From Pseudobutyrivibrio sp. UBA1225 (lineage in GTDB: Bacteria; Bacillota; Clostridia; Lachnospirales; Lachnospiraceae), in contig DBWZ01000080.1 in the NCBI GenBank assembly GCA_002309345.1, positions 1-31,173 of the forward strand: 31,173 nucleotides of DNA, read 5' to 3'. Of this stretch, positions 24,665-31,173 are shown in pieces. Below the pieces are notes generated by a model. That model had not been told where the DNA came from, searched no databases, and worked only from the letters and a program-made list of their open reading frames with translations. The position numbers and the translations under genes were made by a program. Positions within the stretch are counted from its first letter, which is position 1, and every line of letters starts with the position of its first letter.

Positions 24665-26409
24665 ACAAATGCCTCCCTGTTAGCTTTATAAGCAACATAA
24701 GCGTCCATAAGGGCAGCAACATTATCGATCTTCTCGTCATGTCTCTGCTTAAAGAGCTTTCTGTTACCATTCGTGTCTTCAAGTGTTATACAGTTTCCCA
24801 TTGTATAACTCATAATTTCCTGGTCAAATATAAGCAATCTTTCCTCAGAAAGTTTCTTAATTTCTCCAAGAGGTACAGATTCTGTTCTTGCACCTTGGAT
24901 TACCTTAGTAACACCAAATGCTCCATTCTCTGCCGACCAACGCTCGACAAATCCCTGAGCATTGTAGGGATCGAATCCAAAGCATCTTACATCATAAGAA
25001 CTATCATTAATAAACTTATCTAAATCGTCATATACTTCCATCATGTCAAGAACAGTACCTTCAAGAATTATAAGAGTACCTTCGTCAATGAATTCCTCAT
25101 ACTTAAGACGAAGAGCTGCAGGAAGTTTACTTAATGTCAAAGACGTGATATAACTTCTTGCCTTAATTCCGAATCGTTCTCTGCTAAGAGGAAACAGGAA
25201 GGTAAATGCACAGAAGTCATCTCCCTGAGAAAGGTCTGCTCCAAGTGCACAAGGAAGCGACCAGAATTCCTGCTTCCTATGAGGTTTAGTTTCTTCATAA
25301 GTAAAGAAATAAGTGTAACCTTCCATAGGAATGTTAAATCTCTTTGCAAGAATGTCGTTTCTCGTTGAAGGTGCCTGTTCAGCTCTTTCTACATCAAGCT
25401 GATAGGTCTCATATGTAACGGTCTTACCAAGATTCGGATTTGCTTTAATCCACATTGCAGGGTCATTAATTTCCTTAATATCATCAAGCGTGTAATACCA
25501 GATAGATACATGCGGATTAACATACTGACCTTTGAGAATGTCAAGAAGCTCCATTTTGATGGTATCTCCAGGACCATTTCTTACAGTACCTTCTGACGAA
25601 GTTGCAATAATAAGGTAATCATCCAACTTAGACGCACCCTGTTCAATACAACCAATTACATCTTCCTTAATATCGCCAGAAAGCCACTCGTCAACTGTTG
25701 CGATCTTACATCTCAAACCCTGTAACTTATCGATTGACATAGGTCTAATCTCAAGAATAGAGTTTGTAAGAAAATTCTCAATACCCTTCTTAGTAGATGC
25801 CAACTTCTGACGATTAGCTCTAGAACCTGTTGTATTTTGAAGTGAACCTTCAGTAAGAAACTGAAATAGGGGTCCACGCGCACGCGCGATAGAAGTTCTA
25901 AACGGTGACATTACCTCTTCTGCCTGCTTCATTGTAGGAGCAACAGTAATCTGGTGAGTTGTAGAAGTGTCTACATTGAGATAGAATGCCTGGATGCAGT
26001 AGTCATACATTGACTTAGCTGCACCTCTTGGAATGATAAGATACTGCTTATTAACTAAGCGCTTCTTAATCATCTTCTTCTCATAGTGTCCTTTGATTCC
26101 ATTTGCAGGATCAGGCGGAATAAACACACTACGCTCTACAAAGTAATACCAACAGAATACTTGCTCTGCCCAGAGTTTAAATGTGTCTAAGAGATGGAGA
26201 TCATCACCATTTGTAAGTGTGAGTTCAGACTCACAATACTTGACAAATCCATCCATAGCCTCTGCATCATAGTAGACGCCAGGATTTCTTATAAGGTCGT
26301 CAATACGGTTCATCTCCATTGAAATATATCGATTGACTGCTATTTCTCCTCTCATTACAGCGTCTCTGAATTCACCGTAATATATCGGAGTCGCTGTATT
26401 TGATAGCAT
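24661..26409 (-). CDS. terL: Terminase large subunit
   Basis: The 582-residue packaging motor. The ATPase part shows Walker A PRGAAKS (residues 127-133), an adaptor region and Walker B KIATVDEW with Asp240-Glu241. The nuclease part shows Asp392 in LGADLSQGDD, Asp480 in CFGFDPYNA and Asp562 in KIDNVAALMDAYVAY, the usual acidic triad. It belongs to the Terminase_1 / YmfN-like group. It docks on the portal, pumps DNA into the prohead and cuts the concatemer. AAAGGAGACTCAAA precedes the ATG, and the stop overlaps the next gene. All catalytic residues are present. Confidence 0.93.
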   Translation of the reverse strand: MLSNTATPIYYGEFRDAVMRGEIAVNRYISMEMNRIDDLIRNPGVYYDAEAMDGFVKYCESELTLTNGDDLHLLDTFKLWAEQVFCWYYFVERSVFIPPDPANGIKGHYEKKMIKKRLVNKQYLIIPRGAAKSMYDYCIQAFYLNVDTSTTHQITVAPTMKQAEEVMSPFRTSIARARGPLFQFLTEGSLQNTTGSRANRQKLASTKKGIENFLTNSILEIRPMSIDKLQGLRCKIATVDEWLSGDIKEDVIGCIEQGASKLDDYLIIATSSEGTVRNGPGDTIKMELLDILKGQYVNPHVSIWYYTLDDIKEINDPAMWIKANPNLGKTVTYETYQLDVERAEQAPSTRNDILAKRFNIPMEGYTYFFTYEETKPHRKQEFWSLPCALGADLSQGDDFCAFTFLFPLSRERFGIKARSYITSLTLSKLPAALRLKYEEFIDEGTLIILEGTVLDMMEVYDDLDKFINDSSYDVRCFGFDPYNAQGFVERWSAENGAFGVTKVIQGARTESVPLGEIKKLSEERLLIFDQEIMSYTMGNCITLEDTNGNRKLFKQRHDEKIDNVAALMDAYVAYKANREAFV

Positions 26410-26430
26410 TTTGAGTCTCCTTTATTATTT

Positions 26431-26946
26431 TTAAGATTGGTAATATTGTATCGATTGCTTACGAATTTTTGTTTTTCCATCTTTTCCAGAATACGCCATA
26501 TATGCAGTTAATGTTGGATATGACACTCCAAGTATTCCTGGATCTAATCCCATGTCCTCGAAATAATATTGCGCATCTATTTTAGATACATCAATATCCT
26601 TTCCTTTTAATTTTGCTTTATATATTTTCATATCTTTATATTTATCAAACAATTCCCTAGCTTTATTACTAGCATATTCATCTACTTTATCGATTGCATC
26701 ATATTGATCGGCTTTTGATTTTAATAGTCTATTTTTACCAGATTCTTTTACTACTTTAATATATTCCTTATTAGCTTCTCTTTTCGATCTTTTATAATCT
26801 TTTTTTAAAGATTTATAGCCCTCTTTAGTATAGCGTCTTTCAAGTCCTTCTTGTGTATATGTACCGTCTTCATTTTGATAACGTCTTACACCCCATTTTT
26901 GACCTTCAATTCCATAATGAATTAAGTAAGTAGGATATTCGCTCAT
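26431..26946 (-). CDS. WGVR-type module protein between the two terminase genes
   Basis: I start at the ATG at 26946 (MSEYPTYLIHYG, 171 residues), one base after the small terminase stop; the longer frame from 27033 lies inside that gene. Residues 3-38 hold the module (YLIHYGIEGQKWGVRRYQNE, then DGTYTQEGLERR). The middle is a Lys/Glu-rich coiled coil with many Tyr. The C-terminus (ILGVSYPTLTAYMAYSGKDG) is more hydrophobic. The gene is much more AT-rich than the terminase genes around it. Inserted between terS and terL, it must be made with the packaging enzymes. No catalytic motif seen. Confidence 0.6.
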   Translation of the reverse strand: MSEYPTYLIHYGIEGQKWGVRRYQNEDGTYTQEGLERRYTKEGYKSLKKDYKRSKREANKEYIKVVKESGKNRLLKSKADQYDAIDKVDEYASNKARELFDKYKDMKIYKAKLKGKDIDVSKIDAQYYFEDMGLDPGILGVSYPTLTAYMAYSGKDGKTKIRKQSIQYYQS

Positions 26947-26947
26947 C

Positions 26948-27286
26948 TCACTCTTCCTCACTTTGTCCAGAGTATGTACGCATAGCCTTAATAGCATTAG
27001 CATACAATTCGTCAATTCTCTCTTGAGACTCAATAGCAGATGTCTTAGCCACTACCAACTTCTTCTGCTCTTGTAATATCTCCTTCTCTAGCTTCTCCTT
27101 GCTCGAACCAAGTTTAAGATAGTGTGTAATAACTTGGGATGAAGCTGTTCCATTTCTAAGTTGTTGTTCCGCGAGATCGATAGCCAAAGATATCAGTTGG
27201 TTTTCCCTCGCTTCAGGTGTTAAAACAGGAGGACTTTTTATCTGAGGCTGATCGTCAGGAACTTTGTTAATGTTTCTCTTAGCCAT
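26948..27286 (-). CDS. Small terminase subunit candidate
   Basis: A 112-residue mostly helical protein: TPEARENQLISLAIDLAEQQ (23-42), LRNGTASSQVITHYLKLGS, then a Lys/Glu-rich coiled coil and ELYANAIKAMRTYSGQ. This is the conserved small gene before the large terminase in many gut Clostridia phages and is the best candidate for the DNA-recognition subunit. The N-terminus has no obvious helix-turn-helix, so the assignment rests on position and helical, oligomer-forming shape. GGAAG lies nine to ten bases before the ATG. It follows the only strongly structured intergenic region of the window, as expected if the packaging site is there. Confidence 0.6.
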   Translation of the reverse strand: MAKRNINKVPDDQPQIKSPPVLTPEARENQLISLAIDLAEQQLRNGTASSQVITHYLKLGSSKEKLEKEILQEQKKLVVAKTSAIESQERIDELYANAIKAMRTYSGQSEEE

Positions 27287-27548
27287 TTAAAGTCACTTCC
27301 AATCTTTTACCTTTCATTGTTTAGTTGCCTTTAAAGAGGGCAGTACAGCTTGCGCCATGTAAGCACTTAAAACCTGACGCAACTTGAAAGGAGCATGGCC
27401 CGCACCATAATTAGCCACAACTTTGCTATACTGCTCTCTCTAAAAGCAACTAAAAGTGGGCCCTAAGAAATCCTAGAGCCCACCGGTTTACAAGGCACAT
27501 CTAAACGCCATAATGTAAATCATTGCTGTAAGTGCCTTTATTTAGTTG
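27287..27548 (-). other. Structured non-coding interval before the small terminase gene
   Basis: No gene fits here (262 bases). On the minus strand there are, in order: an inverted repeat AAGGCAC / GTGCCTT (27538-27532 with 27498-27492); a 10-pair GC-rich hairpin (27483-27456); and, one base later, a 30-base arm (27454-27425) that pairs with 27349-27320 with four non-Watson-Crick positions, three of them G-U in the minus-strand RNA. Inside that long stem, CGGGCCATG-type bases (27404-27394) pair with 27359-27351. G-U pairs in the transcribed direction point to selection on RNA structure. It may be a regulatory or non-coding RNA, or the DNA site where the terminase starts packaging. Confidence 0.55.
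27443..27483 (-). terminator. Possible terminator or attenuator hairpin before small terminase gene
   Basis: GTGGGCTCTA (27483-27474) pairs with TAGGGCCCAC (27465-27456) around GGATTTCT, with one G-U pair, and TTTTAGTTGCTTTT follows. The T-rich stretch is also the 5' arm of the long stem described for the whole interval, so termination could be conditional. Confidence 0.4.
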
Positions 27549-27953
27549 TTAGTTTCGACTCATATGCTCAATCGCGCTGCGGTAGCTTTCACGCTCCTCT
27601 GGAGTACGTGCATTCATCATCATTTTGTTTAGATGATCAATCATTTCCTGTTTACCATCATCACGACTCGTATAACGACCAATCATGTCCCTTCCTCTAG
27701 CATAAGAGTTAGGTTCTCTATATCTGTCGTATGAAGCACGAGTCATTGAGTAGTCCTCATCGTATCCGCGTGAATAACCTCTCATCCAATCTTCTGGCTC
27801 ATAGTTCTTCATCGCTTCAATAGTCTCAATGTCTTTAACAACATCGATCATTTCTCCAATAAGGGCTACATCATTCCCAGTCCAAGTCTCTTTCTTACAA
27901 AGTTCCTTGAGCTCTTCTTCCATCTTATCTTTAATATTGTAAATAATATGCAT
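27549..27953 (-). CDS. Conserved phage protein with Arg/Tyr-rich middle
   Basis: A 134-residue hydrophilic protein. The first 60 residues are helical and charged (MEEELKELCKKETWTGNDVA, MIDVVKDIETIEAMKNYE). The middle is rich in Arg, Tyr and Ser (residues about 55-100, with YARGRDMIGRYTSRDDG), and the C-terminus is helical (MIDHLNKMMMNARTPEER). I recognise this type from packaging and head regions of gut Clostridia phages and prophages, but no function is known to me. AGGAGGTGGGCAA precedes the ATG. The structured interval lies after its stop. A role in head assembly or DNA binding is possible because of the basic middle. Confidence 0.5.
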   Translation of the reverse strand: MHIIYNIKDKMEEELKELCKKETWTGNDVALIGEMIDVVKDIETIEAMKNYEPEDWMRGYSRGYDEDYSMTRASYDRYREPNSYARGRDMIGRYTSRDDGKQEMIDHLNKMMMNARTPEERESYRSAIEHMSRN

Positions 27954-27967
27954 TTGCCCACCTCCTC

Positions 27968-28420
27968 TTAGACAGTTCTCTTCTTAATGGAGAGACTTCC
28001 ATCTATAACATTAATAGAAGGAGTGGGTATAGTTGTACCATCAGTTACTCCGCTAACATACTCTACAGAAGCTGTTATGCAGCAGCACCTAGGAACATCG
28101 ATAGCTGCTCTGGTTGTTACATTACCATATTCATCTACGGCAGCAGGTGTAAGAATGGATCTGCTTCCCTGTTGTGTTTCGCCAGCTATCACAATTGCAG
28201 TAGCAATCGGACCAACTGTTCCACCTGTAGGGATAGATATGTTACCTGTGAATTCTACGTCGTAAGTAGAGACACATTCGCCTTTACCTCTAAGTATGAA
28301 AATTCCAGATCCATTTTGATGTATTACATTACCTGTTGTGCACGGATTCAAGTCCAGAAATGGTATAGCAGTATTAAGAGCAACTGATTCAACCGTATCT
28401 CTCGTTAAATAATCTGCCAT
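27968..28420 (-). CDS. Jelly-roll-like virion protein, possible capsid decoration
   Basis: I choose the ATG at 28420 (MADYLTRDTVESVALNTAIP, 150 residues), preceded by GAGGTGACCGAT; the longer frame lies in the previous gene. The body is beta-rich, with HQNGSGIFILRGKG, FTGNISIPTGGTVGPIATAI, ILTPAAVDEYGNV and VPRCCCITASVEYV. The order resembles compact trimeric jelly-roll domains on phage heads and fibres. A triple Cys stands in the IDVPRCCCI step. The position upstream of the terminase genes is where gut Clostridia phages often carry such a protein. Decoration or head-fibre role is inferred from shape and place. Confidence 0.5.
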   Translation of the reverse strand: MADYLTRDTVESVALNTAIPFLDLNPCTTGNVIHQNGSGIFILRGKGECVSTYDVEFTGNISIPTGGTVGPIATAIVIAGETQQGSRSILTPAAVDEYGNVTTRAAIDVPRCCCITASVEYVSGVTDGTTIPTPSINVIDGSLSIKKRTV

Positions 28421-28434
28421 ATCGGTCACCTCAC

Positions 28435-29199
28435 TTAGCCGCAACCACAATTGTTGTTGCAAGTAAAGATAGGCGTTCTACCATAAACTGGAGTTGTTCC
28501 AACAGGGCATGTATCAAGCCTGTTATAAATGCTATCAACAATCTGCTGATTCTGAGCCGTCTGAGATGCCTGGCCACGAGCAAAGAGAACTTCTTGCCTA
28601 AGCTGAGCAATCTCATCATTCTTAGCATCAATCTTATCCTGGCAGATCTGATCCTTAATAGACTGAATGCCGCCATTGATTGCACCAAGAATAGACTGAG
28701 TATTCTGAGCATCAGCTGTTCTAGTAGCGCATGCTTCACGAGCGATATCAGAACCAAGGTTAGCCGTTGCAAGACGATTGTCAGCACAGCACTGAGCAAG
28801 CTGAGCAGAAAGAGTGTTAATGTTCTGACCAATGAACTGAGTGTCAGTAAATCTCTGATTCATAGAGTCAATAAGTCCATTACATCTAGCAACTTCAGCA
28901 TTTGCAAAGCCAGAGGTGATGGCAGACTGGATTCCGCTAAGCTGACTTAACAAACCTGAGTTATCAAATCCGCGGTTAACGTCATTCTGCGTCTGCGTAT
29001 TCCAGAGATAGGGCATTACTCCATCAGCTCCGTAACCGCCGCCAAAACCGTTACCCCAGCCATTACCACCAAGGAGAAGAAGGAGAATAATCCAAGCCCA
29101 ATCTCCGCCCCAGCCGAAGCCGTTGCCGTTACATCCATTGTAGCCGCCATACATAGGAGCCACAGGCATAACCATGTTGTCTGTTCCATTAGAAACCAT
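28435..29199 (-). CDS. Gly-rich, Cys-rich protein with one membrane segment and coiled coil
   Basis: A 254-residue protein of unusual make-up. Residues 18-60 are rich in Gly, Asn and Trp and enclose one hydrophobic run (WAWIILLLLLGG, about 34-45). Residues 70-215 are Gln/Asn/Ala-rich and helical (NSGLLSQLSGIQSAITSGFA, DIAREACATRTADAQNTQSI). The C-terminus is PVYGRTPIFTCNNNCGCG. There are ten Cys. I know this type as a recurring protein near the packaging genes of gut Clostridia phages, without a proven function. AAAGGAGGAACTGAA gives a strong start. It could be a membrane-inserted or virion protein stabilised by disulfides. Confidence 0.55.
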   Translation of the reverse strand: MVSNGTDNMVMPVAPMYGGYNGCNGNGFGWGGDWAWIILLLLLGGNGWGNGFGGGYGADGVMPYLWNTQTQNDVNRGFDNSGLLSQLSGIQSAITSGFANAEVARCNGLIDSMNQRFTDTQFIGQNINTLSAQLAQCCADNRLATANLGSDIAREACATRTADAQNTQSILGAINGGIQSIKDQICQDKIDAKNDEIAQLRQEVLFARGQASQTAQNQQIVDSIYNRLDTCPVGTTPVYGRTPIFTCNNNCGCG

Positions 29200-29297
29200 T
29201 TCAGTTCCTCCTTTAAAGTATTTCTCTATTGTTGCGCAACAAATAGAAACTTATTTGGAGGTGCGGAATGGTGCGAATGGTGCGTAGTGCTTAAGTA
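29200..29297 (-). promoter_or_regulatory. Intergenic palindrome and short direct repeats
   Basis: A perfect 14-base palindrome, TTGTTGCGCAACAA, lies at 29229-29242. Next to it on the plus strand are three near-identical steps, GTGCGGAATG (29261-29270), GTGCGAATG (29271-29279) and GTGCGTAGT (29280-29288). The palindrome has no loop and no T-tract, so it is more like an operator or protein-binding site than a terminator. I see no convincing promoter boxes. Confidence 0.35.
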
Positions 29298-30290
29298 TTA
29301 TTTGTATTTATTAACTGTTGAAGTCGAAACACCAAGCATTTTAGCAACTTCTTCTTGTGACTTTCCTGATGCGATAAGCGATTTAATACGAGATTGTTTC
29401 GCATCTGATAGTGCATTTTCTTTTGCTATTTTTACACATTCTTTTATATAATCATTGCTTACTCTGCTAGCTGAATCTCCTAATTGGAAAATTCCTTCCG
29501 GCATTTTATTCTGATAATAATCATAATCAGTGTTATAATATATATCTTTAGATTTTTGTACTATATCTTTTATTTGTTTTTCTGTATAACCTCTATTAGC
29601 CAAATCAGCAACTGTAGCACATCCTATCGTTTGATCCTCTATAATAAACCATTCTTTATTCCAAGACTCAAAATTATTTTCGCCAAGTGCTTTCAATCCT
29701 GTTATAGCAGCATCATTCAATCTTTTATTATTTTCAAACATTATATCAGCGTCATATGTTCCACTCCTATATGCATTCCAATAGTTTCTTTCAGTAAGAA
29801 GATCTGCATCTTTTATACTTTTCTCTAATTTAGGAAGTTTATTTTTCATGAAATCTTCCTTAAAATTCTTTTCAGATTCTTCGTATAATCTATCGGTTTC
29901 AGTTATTTTAAATAAATCACCATATGTAAAATCTTTATCTCCCTTAAATGGTTTATTTGCATATTTTCCTATAATATTTTCTATTTCTTTGTCGATTTCT
30001 ATATCATCTAATGATTTTTTACCTATATTATCTATATCAAATCGAGTCTTATTACTTTTTACTTTTTTGTCAAATGCTTTTTCATATTCTTTAGAAAAAC
30101 CTTTAGCAAATTCTGAAGCTTTTTTCTTTGCCTCATATTTATCCTTGCTCTTTTTTAATTCTTTAAAATTTTCTTTACGTCTCCTTCTAAGACCTTCCTC
30201 AGTCCAAGTACCATCTTCATTTTGATATTTTCGAACACCCCACTTTTGTCCGAGTGTTCCATAATGTATAAGATAAGTAGGGTATTCCAT
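29298..30290 (-). CDS. WGVR-type module protein with C-terminal helix-turn-helix
   Basis: A 330-residue, very AT-rich gene. Residues 3-37 hold the shared module (YLIHYGTLGQKWGVRKYQNE, DGTWTEEGLRRR). A long Lys/Glu/Asp-rich helical region follows (about 38-160), then a less charged part with GYTEKQIKDIVQKSKDI and MPEGIFQLGDSASRV. The last 30 residues (SRIKSLIASGKSQEEVAKML, then GVSTSTVNKYK) form a clear helix-turn-helix of the resolvase or sigma-like kind. It joins a virion-region module to a DNA-binding end. It could bind phage DNA in the head, act on packaging, or be a regulator carried with the virion. Confidence 0.6.
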   Translation of the reverse strand: MEYPTYLIHYGTLGQKWGVRKYQNEDGTWTEEGLRRRRKENFKELKKSKDKYEAKKKASEFAKGFSKEYEKAFDKKVKSNKTRFDIDNIGKKSLDDIEIDKEIENIIGKYANKPFKGDKDFTYGDLFKITETDRLYEESEKNFKEDFMKNKLPKLEKSIKDADLLTERNYWNAYRSGTYDADIMFENNKRLNDAAITGLKALGENNFESWNKEWFIIEDQTIGCATVADLANRGYTEKQIKDIVQKSKDIYYNTDYDYYQNKMPEGIFQLGDSASRVSNDYIKECVKIAKENALSDAKQSRIKSLIASGKSQEEVAKMLGVSTSTVNKYK

Positions 30291-30299
30291 AGTATTCTC

Positions 30300-30518
30300 C
30301 TATCTCATGAAATTTTGCATTTGCATAATTCTATTGACTTGATCCTGGGTTACCTGACCTGTTGTTAACAGATGTTGAAGTATCTCATTAGGATTAGTCA
30401 TGCCTTGTGGTACACTATATTTCGTGCTCAACATTGCAACTGGGTCTTGCTTTAGTTGAGACAACATTGTAAGCATGTTTGGTCTTTGCTGAAACTGCTG
30501 AAATATCGGACTACTCAT
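30300..30518 (-). CDS. Small conserved phage protein, Gln/Met-rich
   Basis: A 72-residue protein (MSSPIFQQFQQRPNMLTMLS, PNEILQHLLTTGQVTQDQVN, ending QMQNFMR). I recognise the type from the packaging region of gut Clostridia phages; function unknown. It is probably helical and may form oligomers. The ATG overlaps the upstream TGA (ATGA), and AAGGAGGACAAACA precedes it, so translation is coupled but also strong. Confidence 0.55.
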   Translation of the reverse strand: MSSPIFQQFQQRPNMLTMLSQLKQDPVAMLSTKYSVPQGMTNPNEILQHLLTTGQVTQDQVNRIMQMQNFMR

Positions 30519-30883
30519 TGTTTGTCCTCCTTAGCAGATTGATTCTTATAATTATTCTGCCTTGGCTTCAACATTTCTTTAATCTCATTCTTGAAATTAT
30601 CAAAGTCGGATTTACTTACATAATTATTAACTTGTTCGGGTGAATTCTCGACTCGTTCTACGTAATCAAGAATTCTAACTGGTAGTGGTCTGCCAAACTG
30701 GTCAGTTGTCTTTGTATATATCACCGGAAGTTCTGTGTCGATTAGCACAGCGAACTGACCGGGAGCAACTGGATAAGCTTTGGCAGCTGCTTCACCTTGT
30801 ACATAAGCACAAATGGGTGAATTGAAATTCTGTTGAGGGTAGTAGGCTCCTTGTAAGGGTTGATTGTACCGCACCATAATCAT
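30515..30883 (-). CDS. Conserved phage protein with C-terminal coiled coil
   Basis: A 122-residue protein. The middle, YVQGEAAAKAYPVAPGQFAV, LIDTELPVIYTKTTDQFGRP and PVRILDYVE, is a conserved step known to me from small proteins near phage packaging genes. The C-terminal 40 residues are a charged coiled coil (YVSKSDFDNFKNEIKEMLKP). The ATG at 30883 overlaps the upstream TGA by ATGA, with AGAAGGTAA ahead. It is probably structural or an assembly factor; no enzyme motif is present. Confidence 0.55.
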   Translation of the reverse strand: MIMVRYNQPLQGAYYPQQNFNSPICAYVQGEAAAKAYPVAPGQFAVLIDTELPVIYTKTTDQFGRPLPVRILDYVERVENSPEQVNNYVSKSDFDNFKNEIKEMLKPRQNNYKNQSAKEDKQ

Positions 30884-31173
30884 TTACCTTCTTTCTTAAA
30901 GTAATATAAAGGGATTTTGTCTCCACTGTCCCAAGAATCATAGTAATCGCCATCGATTACAGTAATAACATGTGTTCCGGTGGCTAAAACATAAAGTCCT
31001 TGAGGATGGTCTCTACAAAAATCTCTAACTGTGTAGCAGTCTGGACATTCATTTGGGATAATGTATCTCATGAAACCAGACTTTCGTAATAACGCTGGCC
31101 AATTTTCATTGGAAGATGGCATTAGCTTGTTTTCAAATCCGAATTCGGCCAACATGCTATAAACATCATCCCA
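30880..31173 (-). CDS. Papain-like fold protein, N-terminus cut by window edge
   Basis: The frame is open to the right edge (31173), adding WDDVYS before the first Met, so the true start is outside; 97 residues are visible. Landmarks are MPSSNENWPALLRKSGFMRY, CPDCYTVRDFCRDHPQGLYV, TGTHVITVIDGDYYDSWDSG and IPLYYFKK. The THV...DGDYYDSWDS step is like the His and Asp region of papain-like (C39 / NlpC-type) folds. From what I know of the family, the nucleophilic Cys would lie shortly before WDDVY, outside the window. The role is not known; a peptidase or an inactive relative are both possible. Confidence 0.55.
   Translation of the reverse strand, partial: WDDVYSMLAEFGFENKLMPSSNENWPALLRKSGFMRYIIPNECPDCYTVRDFCRDHPQGLYVLATGTHVITVIDGDYYDSWDSGDKIPLYYFKKEGK

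Noticed and set aside
27320..27454. tRNA-like gene in the structured interval
   Set aside because: No T-arm (GGTTCGAATCC-like) or cloverleaf fits; the pairing is one long stem with an inner stem.
27401..29288. Shared 8-mer ATGGTGCG in both notable intergenic regions
   Set aside because: For two regions of this size an 8-base match on either strand is expected about once by chance.
1..31173. CRISPR array, insertion sequence, integrase or anti-phage defence genes
   Set aside because: No regular spaced repeats, transposase or integrase motifs were seen; the window is filled with virion and lysis genes.

Overview
The window is part of a tailed double-stranded DNA phage or prophage of siphovirus type. 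Every gene I can support lies on the minus strand, so the gene order reads from the right edge to the left edge. Strong AGGAGG-type ribosome sites, low GC, a SleB-like cell-wall hydrolase and the families of the head and tail genes point to a low-GC Gram-positive (Clostridia-like, gut-type) host. I see no integrase, repressor, replication gene, tRNA or host gene, so lytic versus temperate cannot be decided here.

Right to left: (i) 31173-27549 holds a papain-like protein cut by the window edge, small conserved phage proteins, a protein with a WGVR-type N-terminal module and a C-terminal helix-turn-helix, a Gly/Cys-rich membrane-anchored protein and a possible virion decoration protein. (ii) 27548-27287 is a non-coding, highly folded interval directly before the small terminase gene. 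(iii) 27286-23153 holds the small terminase candidate, the large terminase and three more proteins with the same WGVR-type N-terminal module. (iv) 23137-19088 holds the portal, a prohead protease fused to an HK97-fold major capsid protein with strong internal start sites, and head-tail joining proteins. (v) 19075-6433 holds the major tail protein (with a carbohydrate-binding-like insert), a terminator, two tail assembly chaperones, a gp10-like protein, a 2182-residue tape measure, the distal tail protein and a 930-residue tail hub with inserted aromatic repeats. (vi) 6418-2064 holds two pairs of paralogous baseplate or receptor-binding proteins around a pyocin-knob-like fibre. (vii) 2036-1069 is a lysis pair (membrane protein, hydrolase). 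(viii) 1067-1 holds two further tail-type proteins. The last runs off the left edge and is much richer in GC than its neighbours.

The genes form one late operon: packaging, head assembly, head-tail joining, tail assembly, host recognition and lysis. Most neighbours overlap by 1-8 bases (ATGA or TAATG) or lie a few bases apart. The features I find most worth attention are the repeated WGVR-type N-terminal module on four different proteins (a possible shared virion-loading tag), the structured interval before the small terminase gene, and the internal start sites inside the protease-capsid gene.
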